A stretch of DNA of 64,000 nt from Colocasia esculenta (Eukaryota; Streptophyta; Magnoliopsida; Alismatales; Araceae). The position numbers and the translations under genes were made by a program. Where the stretch lies: positions 159,333,941 through 159,397,940 of the forward strand of contig CM024755.1 in assembly GCA_014218235.1 (NCBI GenBank), written 5' to 3'. This document shows, piece after piece, positions 11,440 to 21,455 of the stretch (the stretch's first letter is position 1; each line of letters opens with the position of its first letter). The notes under the pieces are model-generated. The model did not search any database and was not told the DNA's origin. It saw nothing but the letters and a program-made list of their open reading frames with translations.

Positions 11440-12660
11440 TACCTTCCCAGAAGAAGCTGAAGCAGAAGATAGGCGAGCTATCCGTAGAGCGGCATTAAAG
11501 TATACCTCGTGGGTGAAGTTCTCTACAGACGCGCTCTAAATGGAATGCTCCTCAGATGCGTGACCGATGAAGAGGCTTGGAAGATAGTGGAAGGATCTCA
11601 CTCCGGTGAATGCGGAGGGCATGTGAATGGTCAGATGTTAGCCAAAAAGATCCTTAGGCAGGGCTACTACTGGCCAACCTTAGAAGAAGACTGTGCCGCC
11701 TACGTCCGTAGGTGTGTCAGATGTCAAATCCATGCCGATAAAATTCATGCTCCGTCTTCCTCTTTGCATCCACTATCTTCTCCTTGGCCTTTCTCATGTG
11801 GGCCTTTGATATCATTGGGCCTCTTGGTGATCCCAATGCTCAGATAAAACAAAAATCCTTCATCCTCACTGCTACTGAGTATTTCACCAAATGGGCCGAA
11901 GCGAAGCATTTGCAGAAATCAAAGGTTCGACTGTGCAGGTTCATCATGAAGAACATCATTGCACGGTTTGGAGTACCTGGCAACCTCGTCACCGACAATG
12001 GACCCCAGTTCATATCACAAGACCTTCAAGACCTCTGTAAGAAGTTCATATTTCTTTGCATCATTCGTCTCCTTATTATCCGCAGGGCAACGGCCAGGCC
12101 GAAGCCACAAACAAAACGCTTTTGAAAATCTTAAAGAAGACTTGTGAGTCTAGTAAATTTGTTGATTGGCCAGAAAAGCTAATTGAGGCTCTGTGGGCCT
12201 ACCGCACCTCCATCCGCACACCTACGGGGCAAACCCTTTCTCACTTACATATGGGATGGAAGCGGTATGTCCGCACGAGATTCTCATCCCTTCGCTAAGA
12301 ATTCAGTTGGACAAAGAACTTAATCCCGATGAACATCGGGAGGTTACTTACGCAACTAGAACTTATGACGAACGGCGTCTAGCTGCAGCCGATCACGTGC
12401 TTTCATATCAAAAACGGCTCTCAAGGTCTTTTCAAAAGAAAGTGATTGAGCGTAAATTTCAAGAAGGAGACATGGTTTTGAAGCGAATTTTCATAAAACT
12501 GGAGGTCCAAGGTCAAAATTGTCTGCAAACTGGGAAGGGTCGTACGTCATTAAAGAAGTGTACCGGGAAACGCATATAGGTTAGTTAATGCGATGGTGAT
12601 GAACTCTCTCATCCATGGAATGGATTATATCTTAAAAGATTCTACCCCTGATCAAAAGTC
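11440..12660 (+). pseudogene. Integrase of the Tat-type element (frameshifted)
   Basis: The zinc-binding N-terminal part is visible (GHVNGQMLAKKILRQGYYWP, then CVRCQIHADKIHAP) at 11610-11750. The catalytic core follows in a second frame: FDIIGPLGD with the first Asp, VTDNGPQFIS with the second, and HHSSPYYPQGNGQAEATNK with the Glu in a third frame (about 12056). The C-terminal part ALWAYRTSIRTPTG and DERRLAAADHVLSYQKRL runs to about 12500. The DDE residues are all present, but at least three frameshifts separate them. Confidence 0.87.
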
Positions 12661-13950
12661 TTTGGATAACAACACCAATTAATAAGTAGCCATTTGCCAA
12701 GTGTCTCGCTCCTTCTCATATGACGAAATAAATTTATGTGCAATCACGTACTCAACATGGTAGCCTAAGGTCATTGTCCCTTCATATACAGTGTTCTCGC
12801 TTAGCCCTTACTCGGGGAAGCAAAAGGTCAATTCTCTCCCTACTCGGACAAGGTCTAGGGGCAGGGGAAGGCTAACCTGTAAACCTGCAACAGTACAGAC
12901 CATGTGTTTGAAGTCTCAAGAGGGACGGGCAGTTCTAAGAAAAGCATATAGCACAAAAAAAATAAAATAATAAAGCGACGAAATGACAAAGTGAAGGGGC
13001 ATGTTAAAGAGTGGCAGTACAGTTCCCCGCGGGATGCCCTTGAGCCCGGTCGCACGCATGCCCCAGACAAAAGAGAAAACACTGTGGCCCTAAAGTCCCT
13101 GGACAACAGATGAATAGCACATGTAGCTTATTTGTTGCAAGTCTTACAAGTCGGCAACCCCGACTCCAAGATTAAGTCTTATCTCATTTATATTCTTCCT
13201 ATCCTCCCTAAAATGACCAGAGAATCCATGCGCTTGGTCTGTGTTGGAACATTGTTGTCACAGGGGCAAGAAAGCTTAGCAGACCTAATATGAATATACA
13301 TTGCACATAAATCTTACTCGCCAAAGTGAGGTAGAGATAAGGCTCACGGTTAATCGCTCAACATTAAGAAGTGTTGGTATCAAAAGGGTTTTCAAAAAAT
13401 TTCAAAAAAAATCAAAAAAAAAAATCAAAAGATCCCCAAAACCAAAAAAAAATCAAAAAAAAAAATTATTCCAAAAATTCAAAAAAAATCAAAAGATCCC
13501 CAAAACAAAAAATCAAAAATTCCAAAAATCCAAAAAAATCAAAAGATCCTCAAAATTACAAAAAATATATATATTTTTTTTTTTAGAAAAATAAAAGGTG
13601 TGTACATATTCCTTTCCTTTAGCATGCATTATTTTCATAGTCTTTTCGCCTATTTAATAAGGCTCGGCCCCTTGACAAATTGCGGAGTTAGCTTTTATCA
13701 TGTTCTGTGCAAGGGGCCGAACCTAAGAACAGATCTAACTTGTTCTTCTAAGTGTGTGCAGGAACAGGGATTTTAAAAGCAGAGTACGACGTCGCGCTCA
13801 GAACCTCTCTCTCGCTTGTTTGAATCTCGCCTCTCACTCGTGTCAATCACAAACCATTCATTCATCATAAATATTGACATGAAAGTAAAACTGTACTAAG
13901 TTATGAACAAAATGTACATAGATAAAAGGGGAGGTGGCTCACAAGACTCC
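12661..13950 (+). other. Region between integrase and the antisense genes
   Basis: No conserved coding sequence is visible. It contains an A-rich low-complexity stretch (about 13385-13585, CAAAAAATC-like units) that yields lysine-rich spurious frames. It also forms the 3' flank of the antisense PMD gene, whose stop is at 13951-13953. Confidence 0.5.
13385..13585. repeat. A-rich low-complexity tract
   Basis: Runs of A broken by TC, CC and ATTCC in a loose repeating pattern (CCAAAAA, TCAAAAAAA). It lies downstream of the antisense gene and could hold its poly(A) region on the minus strand as a T-rich stretch. I see no gene. Confidence 0.6.
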
Positions 13951-16650
13951 TCACTGACCACCACCACTCTCCCCGGATCCCTCTCTCCTATCTGGAGGTG
14001 GCAACATCTCGCCACCCCCTCTGCCATCATGGGCGCTACCCTCGCCCTGACGGTGCCGCTCCTCCTCCTCATTCCTCCGCCTGCTGGAGGAACCCGCTAG
14101 ATACTTCCCGACGGAGGCGCCGGTCGCCCTGCTGACGCTCACGCCACTCCGGCTCCGGCTGCGTGAACGGCCGATATCCGTCACAATCTGCTGTAGGCTC
14201 CGCGCCAGCGTCTGCTGTGCTAGCAACTCAGCACGCAGTCGGATGACCTCCTCCTGATCTCCGGATGGCCTCTGTACCCGCAGCGTCGCCAGCTCCCGGG
14301 TCATCTCCGCCACCTGTGACTCAGCCGTCTCCGCCCGGACGCGCAGCTGGTCCCTCTCGCTCTGCAGCGTCATGGCCTGCTCGTGAGCCAACTCCAAGTC
14401 TCTCTCCTGCACAACAAGTAATCAATCAGCATCATTTGGAAATAAACGACTCAAGTGTTTAAATGAACTTACCCGCTCCTCCAAGTGCCTTTGAGCCTCC
14501 TCAGCTCTCAGCACAGCCCCTGCCAGTCGAGCCTCCATGAGTGATGGAGACCCCCCTGCGCTCCGAGAGGAGGAAGCACCGCCTGCTCCGGTACCCCTCA
14601 CTCTCTCCAGCTCACTCCGCTGCACGCAAAAGGCATGTCAGTTTCAAAATCTTGCTTAAATCAAAAGGGGCTGAAAAGTGAACACAGCACTTACCAGCTC
14701 TGTCGTCTGCCTCTGGGCTGCCCCCCGATCTTGCACCGCCGACTGGAGCAAGGCTCGGAGCGATGCGATCTCACCAGTCACGTCCACCTGCAAGGAATTG
14801 CCAAATCATCAGTTTTAATCATTAAATCCCAGTTCTTTGAGCTATGGTTTAGAAAGTCTACCTGGTGTCGGGCGCTCTTGTATACCTTTCCTCCGTACTT
14901 CAAGGCGTACGCCTGGAGGTAGGCATCGTCGGTGGTCGCGTCCGATCTGACCCCCTTGCCTTTCCGCTCCCAGTTTTCGATCTGCTCGCGCGCCCGCTCC
15001 CTCCAGTCTGTCGTGTCGTGAAGCCCCCGAAAGCTCCGACCCGGCCGGCGAAACCGTCCCGGACGGGGAACTCCACGACACTCTGCCTGAGGCCCAAGGA
15101 GCGCTGGGTCAGGAATAGGTTCAAAGGTAGCATGAGGTTTAGTGCATGCAACCACACCGACCTACCGAAGTAGGGGCGGGCCTGCACCAACCAAGGCTGT
15201 CCCTCATCACCCTCCCCCAGATATGGCTGCCAAACCACCTGCAAAAGAGAAGTAATCAGTCATTTCAAGCAAATAATTTCAAAAGGCGGGGATTAAGGGT
15301 ACTTACATCCAGATAAGGGTAGCTGTCGATTGCCTCCGGAGGCACTCCAACTGGTCGGCCAGGTGGCGAGTGTCTCGGCGAGAGTCCCAACGGCGTGCAA
15401 TGGGCACAAGGCCCGGCCGTGTGAGATCCCCTCTCCTCAGGGCTGGGAGGTGTAGATAGGCCCAAACCTGCAAGATAAAAGACAAATTAGCTGGCAGTTT
15501 AAGCAAAGTTGAAGTTTAAATCTAAGAGAGTTAGAAGAGAAGGTGTACCTGAAGAAAGGGGTAGAAGCCGCTCGTAGACGTCTGCCGCTCGGAGGCGCCC
15601 AAACCATCGAACTGGTGCGCTAAGAAGGCTGCCCCCCAAGCATACCCCCCTACCTCACCTAAATCCGCCAGCAAGGGCAGGAAGCGGCAGTGGACTGCAT
15701 CGCCCCTCGTGGCAAACAAAAGTCTACCAAGAAAGAGGACGAGGAAGTGGCGCAAGTCCAAGTCCGCCTGCGGCCCAGGCTCACTCGCTAACTCCCTCCT
15801 ACTGACTCTAGCCAGCCTCTCCAAGTACTCATCCTCACTCTCCCCTGCGTTCTTCCCCGCCTCAAATAGACCTAGACTCTCCTGCAAGGCTACTCTGGGC
15901 ACTAGGGAAGACCTACGCTCCACGGGGAGGTCTAAGAGTCGCTCGGCTAAGTCATGGTAGCAAGGGTAGGTATACCCACTCACCGCTCTCCCATGCACCC
16001 TGAGCCCTGTGATCCGGCTCACATCCTCTAGGCTGGGGATCATATGCCCCCAAGGGAATGCGAAGGCATTCGCCTCCGTATCCCATCTGCTCCGCAAAGC
16101 CTGAGTGAGGGCCGGATCCACCCTCATCCTCTCTATCCTAAAAACCTCCCCGAATCCCATTTCCTCTACCCGATCTCTCTGGAAAGGGGGAAGGGCCAGG
16201 AAGGCAGCCAGCACTAGTGTCCATGACACTCGAGCCCTCATTTCACCCTGCAAGATTCATTCAAGTTCAATTTCAGGTTTTATTTGTGTGTTCGGTCAGA
16301 GTCGCAACAGCCCTTGCAGCCGCGACCTTGTCACGACGGTGCGGGCCACCGCGACCTTATCGCGTCACCTTCATAGGCCGCGATAAGGTCACGTCTGCCC
16401 TAGACGTCGCAACACTGTCGCGACGCCCCGCCCCGCCGCGACACCATGTCGCGACGGGTCGTGCTGACGCGTTCTCAGATTCAAACCGGCCGGAGCCTTC
16501 TTTGTTTGACCCTTTTTTCTCCGGATTTTTCACCCTACATTCGGCCTCTAGGGGCTGTATCACGTCACATCTTCATACAAGGTTTAGGTCGATGATACTT
16601 ACCGACTTCATCGCTTTGGCCCGTTTCTTCCTCTCCTCCTCCACGCTCAT
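13951..16650 (-). pseudogene. Antisense spliced gene for a PMD-like protein with a coiled-coil tail
   Basis: Seven exons can be placed on the minus strand: 16603-16650, 15549-16247, 15307-15467, 14862-15238, 14695-14787, 14473-14619 and 13951-14406. All six introns (355, 81, 68, 74, 75 and 66 bp) have GT and AG ends, mostly GTAAGT and TTGCAG. Exon 2 has 233 codons and shows plant mobile domain features: WDTEANAFAFPWGHM and IPSLEDVSRITGLRVHGR. Exon 3 starts VWAYLHLPALR. Exon 4 holds WQPYLG, RPYFGRSVWLHALN and DWRERAREQIENWE. Exons 5-7 encode a charged, probably coiled-coil tail with an Arg/Ser-rich end. Exons 3 and 4 are each one base short of a whole number of codons, so the frame breaks twice. 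The coding start is uncertain: MSVEEERKKRAKAMKS joins exon 2 in phase, but an upstream ATG near 16800 is also plausible. PMD proteins are linked to transposons and gene silencing; the function here is unknown. Confidence 0.82.
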
Positions 16651-17174
16651 GGTCGGAGCCGTTTCCTCCTCCTCCTATCCCATGACGACCTCGGGCAGCT
16701 CCTCCTCGACCAGGGGCCTTCCACCCGTCGTCGTGAGTACCGACGCTCCGCGTGGCGCTTCCCCCGCGATGAGCCCTCGCCGGTCTCTTTTCCGCCATCC
16801 ATCGCAATGTAGGTTGTTTGGGTTGTGTTTCGGGCTAGCAAGGAGGTTGGAATGTAGGGAAGTTAGGGGAAGGATTCGAAGATTTGGTTCTTTTGAAAAC
16901 CAAAAAGGAGGAGGAAAAGGGGGGCTGTTGGTTTTGAATTGATCGTTCGTGATGCGACGCAGCGCGCCGTCGCGTTCATGTCGCGTCAAGAGGGACGTCG
17001 CGACCTAGTCGCGACGCACCGCCAGGCCGCGACATGAAGGTGACACTCCTGACCGTCGCGTCATCAACAGAGCGCTTGCATTGCACAGAAAGTCCATTCT
17101 TATTCATTCATATTCAAAGTCTTTACACTCCCTAATCCATTCTAAAACAACCAAGCATACTTTCAAATGCTTTC
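16651..17174 (-). other. Upstream region of the PMD-like gene
   Basis: On the minus strand an alternative first exon could extend to about 16800, with three competing frames. Beyond it lies a GCGAC-rich block (about 16950-17060). No clear TATA box is seen. The low-coordinate side of 17174 is also the 3' flank of the second antisense gene. Confidence 0.4.
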
Positions 17175-18620
17175 TTAACTACCATCTGGCCTACAAATCA
17201 AATCAAATAAATCAAGCATCTCTCCCGCAGGCTGAAGTTTCTTCAAAGCTTCAATGTATTCCGCGCTTGCTTCGTTCTTCTTCCACCTCAGCTTTGACAT
17301 GCGCCCACATCCTTCCCAATGGACAACCGCGCTGTGCATGTCGCGCTCGTCCTGTGTATCGCCCCTCTTCCTCTCTGGATAGGTGGGAAGTATGATAGAA
17401 GTGGAACCACCGTACGAGCCGCACCGCATTGGAGATGGCAGCGATCCGGGTTGTAGGAAACTAGCGCCCCGTTGCCTAGCAGCCTCAAGGCGAGTCCGGT
17501 ACGTTGAGGAAGGTGAATTGTCCGGCCGTGCATGAATCGTGGGCGCATGTCAAAGTCCGCCACGGTCAGACTTCGGAGGTATTGGCGCCATGCATGTATG
17601 CCCTTCACTTGAGCTATTTTGCACCATGCCCGAGGGCTCATGTGAAGCCGTCCGCCCACATACGCCAGGATGATTCAGCATTGTCTTGCATTCCTTGGTC
17701 AGGTCCTCCACCCCCCGGAATTGGATATGCATCCCCATCCATAGTTCAGGGCGACGACGACGATCCGTAGAAAGGACCCCCGAGTGCCGCAGAGGTCAGG
17801 CCAGCATATAGAAAACCCAGGACGGCTTGCCCAATTTTCATACCTTCGGAGATGGAGTCAATGATGCTAAGATTGCCAAAGGAGATGGCACCGTCGGCTT
17901 CCGGGAAGAGTATGACGCCGCAAATGCATATGGCGACTGCCTTGGCGATGGCGGTGTAGTTCGTGGTCTTCCGCTTACACTGGGAAGTGATCCATTGAGC
18001 GATTGGGAGGAGGTGAATATGCATACCACTGGTCATGGAGTAGAGATCATTCTTCTTTGTGGTAATGTATGCCAAAATGCTCCAGGAGTTGATCTGCTCT
18101 ACGGTGTAGGAGAGGGCCGACTCTTCGCCCCTTTGATAGCGTGGGAGGCCGAGCATGATTTCCAACTCTTCTAGGAGGATCGTCGCCTCGAATTCAGGGA
18201 AGATGAACGAGTTGGTCTGTGGATGCCATAGCTCCACCATGGCTGTAACACTCTCCCACACATGCCAACTTGTTGTAGTTTTTGGCTAGTACAAAGATGG
18301 TGGATAGCCCCCACTCCTTCAAGTGGCTAATAGACGTGGCGCGCAATAATTCGAGCATGGGTACCAGCCATGGCATCTTTGAGAATCGCCGTTGGCCAGG
18401 GAGATCTGAGATAGAAGAAGAGCATGAAGAATGGAAGGAAAAGAGGAGAAAAGAGAAGAACAAAACGGAGCAAAACAGAGCGAAACAGAGCAAAATAGAG
18501 CAGAAAAAAAGCAGAGCAATGCAGAAAGTGCAGAATCCCAAGAAGAAAAGGTTACTTACTTGAAGCTCCGGGCGCGTGTAGATGTGCCCCGGGATGGCGG
18601 AGAGTTGCTTCAGTCGGCAT
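17175..18620 (-). pseudogene. Second antisense spliced gene (PMD/DUF7745-like)
   Basis: Exon 1 runs from an ATG at 18620 to 18560; intron 18406-18559 (154 bp) starts GTAAGTAACC and ends CTTCTATCTCAG after a long pyrimidine-rich tract; exon 2 starts at 18405. Exon 1 ends after one base of a codon and exon 2 supplies the other two, so the phase matches. The product continues LPGQRRFSKMPWLVPMLELL, SISHLKEWGLSTIFVLAKNY and, after a one-base shift near 18250, VELWHPQTNSFIFPEFEATI and LLEELEIMLGLPRYQ. The last pattern is reminiscent of plant mobile domain or DUF7745 proteins. Further shifts occur near 17745, 17650 and 17430; the frame ends at 17175. The long Phe/Leu/Cys-rich open frame over 18406-18541 is just the translated intron. 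The family name is tentative. Confidence 0.72.
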
Positions 18621-18775
18621 GCGTCTCTCTAGCAGCTTTTGGGCCGGAGTAAGCGGGGATATCTTCTGCAAACGCCGAATAATTCCTCTTATGGTTGCAA
18701 GAGAAGGAAAAGAGCTTGAATTGGGGAGCAGAGGATGCCTGGGGTTTAGCTGCGGGATTAGTCCCCCTAACCCTC

Positions 18776-18783
18776 TATTTATA
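18776..18783 (-). promoter_or_regulatory. TATA box of the second antisense gene
   Basis: On the minus strand the sequence CTCTATAAATAGAGGG contains a textbook plant TATA box (TATAAATA). It lies 156 bp before the ATG at 18620, and no other ATG occurs between them on that strand. This fits a short 5' UTR of about 120 bases. Confidence 0.7.
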
Positions 18784-18789
18784 GAGTCC

Positions 18790-20023
18790 TAAGAGTTAGA
18801 AACCCACTCTAATCCCGAAACTAGGTGTTAGGATAGGTTAGAAGAGGTTTAGGAGTCCTAGTGTTAGTCTGGGTGTCTTAGGATAAGGGTGAACTCCGTT
18901 TTTCTGGTTTTTTCGGGCTCTGTCCGAGTCGCGACGCCGCGATCTGACCGACATGGTCGCGTCGTCAAGAGTGTCGCCTCTCTACCGAGGGCTAGTTTTC
19001 ATCTCTGAGCTGTGTATATATATGTTGCTTGATTATTTGTAATTGTGTGCTCATTACCTTATTGTGTCTGTTCTTCCTAAAAAAATCAGAAATTCAGAAA
19101 ATGAAAAAAAAGAAAAAAAAAAGAGACTTCGTCACAGGTAAGTCAGGTATTGTATTTCTTCCCTACTCCCGGCATTATTATATGATATCCTACCTATTAT
19201 ATCTCTTCAAGGACCAGCTGGTTCTCAATGTGTTCTGGGATTTGAGTTCCCCTTTACCAAAAACAATGATAATCTAGGTACACATTGTTAATCGTTGGAT
19301 AGGCCGTTGAGTTAGTTAAGCACAGGGACGATGGATTCAGGCCTGCACTGCGGTTGTAGGTAGTCTCTTGACCTGTTCTTATCTGGCTTAGCAATATTAT
19401 CCTTGATATATTTTCTATTTTTTTCTTTTTCTTTGCATTCGTTTTGATGATTTCTTTTACTTTAGCCCAGCATGCATCATATAGGACTTTGAACTTTCCT
19501 GACTCATTTTAGACCATTGATGAGCTTTGTTGAGTGCCCAATCATCCTTCAAATTCCAAACAAGAAATCCAATTCCACTCCGAATCGGAAGGTTTGCCTC
19601 CGAGTGAGTTGTTTCCGTCAGTTTGACAAGAATTTCCCTGTCTGGATTCCTTATCCAAACTTTCTTTTTTCCTTTGATCTGTTTTGGTTGCGAACCGCTC
19701 CCAGGATAGAGTCATGAGTTACCTGCCTGGCACGCACATGTCCTTCCAAAACGAAACCCGCAGGCCAATCGGCTAGGGCACCTCTCAATCGGGGTTGATC
19801 GTCCTCTTTTCTCTCCCTCGTCCAGACATGTGCTCTTCTTTGCATTCTACTCAAACAACCGACTCGGGGCTTTCACAAGGATTCCAATTGCCTGTTAGTT
19901 AACATCGGGTGTCTCTTCACCTTGGCTTCCGCTTTTCAGTCCGCTCCGCATCTTCTCCGTTCCACCGTCACTTCATGACATCTCCACGCCACTTCCGCTT
20001 CGCTCCCCTGCAAAGTAGAAGCC
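18790..20023 (+). other. Region between the antisense promoter and the polypurine tract
   Basis: No supported gene. It holds a GCGAC-rich block at about 18925-18980, an A-rich run at 19080-19125 and short unconserved frames. The GCGAC block lies upstream of the antisense TATA box. Confidence 0.45.
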
Positions 20024-20032
20024 AAGGAGGGG
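20024..20032 (+). other. Polypurine tract of the Tat-type element
   Basis: The AAGGAGGGG run lies five bases before the 3' LTR start at 20038, the usual position of the plus-strand primer. Confidence 0.75.
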
Positions 20033-20037
20033 CAATC

Positions 20038-21450
20038 TGTAGACACCCGATTATGACTAATGGGTTGAACCACATTTCTTGCTACCTTAGTGGGCCCCTA
20101 ATTGGTCACTCACCTTGAGCCCATCATTTGCCTTGATTTGAGCCCATTAATCCATTAAAATACCTTGAAATCCGAAATCAATCATTTGAGAGTCCCTAGA
20201 GGAATATAACTCCTATTTTAATTATGTGGTTAGAGAGAATAATCCAAGATAATTCGGGATCCTTGTCGCGACGCATCGTGGCGCCGCGACTATAGTCGCG
20301 ACAGGTTGGGCCGCCGCGACAGCCCATGCATTATCCATGCACGTGGGCGATGCTGTCGCGTCCCCCCGCACCGTCGCGTCTCTAGTCGCGACCCTACGAT
20401 CTGACGCGACAATGCCGAGATCTCTGGCTCCGTAACCACACCCTATTTATCCTCCCATGCACTTTGACTTGGTCTAAGAGGGTTATCCCAACCCCTTTGG
20501 ATGGATCCTTGGCCCTAGGGACTCTCCTAAGCTCCCCTAAGGACTCTTCACCCGATTTTGATAGAGCTTTATCCCCCATTTTTAATTTCCACACCTTTTT
20601 GAGGAGATAATACCTAATTTTCTCACTCCAAGCTCTATATAAGGAAGGCCCCTCCTCATGGACGAGGGGAGCCTCATGATCACCCCGAAGGGCTGCCAAA
20701 ATTTCCTCTGAACTAGACTTAGCCACCCACCACTCATTCCCTTCATTCCCTTCACATTTCACTCCTCACAACTCACTTATTTCACCATCAATGGAGCAAG
20801 GAACGTGAAGAGGGCGACTTCAGTAATCTCCTGGACCTCTTTGCACATCATCGGAGCTGCATCCACGCCAGGAAGTCGCCCTAATGGGGCTCATTCCCTT
20901 TACTCTTCCTCTTTTCTATTTCTACATGCATTTTTACGTTCTTTTTAAATAGAGCACATCTATCATCCACCCACGTTTTCCCACACCCCAGGGGTTTAAA
21001 ACCACCCCAGGTGCTTCCCACCATGATCTCCCGTCTCATTTCATCTTTTAGAATAGATACTACACTTTACATGTTCTAATAGGGTCTTTTCTTTGTGTTT
21101 TCTTTTGATTGGCAGGCAAGCAAGCAAAGTCTACGAGGAGCTCTGGTGCTCTGGCCGGCTGGAGAACTAGAAGAAGGTCACCAATAAATCTCCAGCATTC
21201 AGAGAACGCGACGGCCTAGGGTGACGCGACAAAGACGCGTCGATTTCCACTGCGCGACACTAGAGACGCGACGGCCATGACGACCGTGACCCCAGGTCAT
21301 TCCTGTTCTCTTCCTCTTTCCTAGTTTAAGTTAGCCATTGTCTTTCTACATCATTAGGCAACTTATCTAGGTGGCGATCACATCCTTTTTCCTACGCTAT
21401 CATATTTGATATCCATGTCCGTGTAGGGGAAGCCAATCCCTGTGATTACA
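20038..21450 (+). repeat. 3' LTR of the Tat-type element
   Basis: It has the same ends and length as the 5' LTR. TATA-like site at 20636-20643; GCGAC blocks at about 20260-20410 and 21200-21290. It is followed directly by CACAT, the second copy of the target duplication. Confidence 0.95.
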
Positions 21451-21455
21451 CACAT

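Larger units (their letters stand above)
2051..21450 (+). mobile_element. Tat-lineage Ty3/gypsy retrotransposon with antisense genes
   Basis: A nearly complete 19.4-kb element flanked by CACAT duplications (2046-2050, 21451-21455). It has two 1413-bp LTRs starting TGTAGACACCCG and ending GATTACA, a primer site, gag, protease, reverse transcriptase, RNase H, a second RNase H-like domain and integrase in gypsy order. A purine-rich tract precedes the 3' LTR. The second RNase H and the long 3' region of about 7.4 kb point to the Tat/Ogre group. Two spliced antisense genes occupy the 3' region. Gag and pol are interrupted by several frameshifts. Confidence 0.92.

Noticed and set aside
13301..13594. 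Lysine-rich open frames
   Set aside because: They result from an A-rich low-complexity tract; two frames are open in parallel.
18406..18541. Phe/Leu/Cys-rich N terminus looking like a signal or membrane segment (minus strand)
   Set aside because: This is the pyrimidine-rich tract of an intron with a GTAAGT donor and a CTCAG acceptor. The phase-matched exon join explains it better.
13951..18783. Idea that the antisense PMD-like genes are ordinary host genes into which the Tat element inserted
   Set aside because: They lie inside intact element boundaries (LTRs, polypurine tract, CACAT duplications) in the usual extra-ORF position of Tat-type elements, so they are cargo of the element rather than its target.
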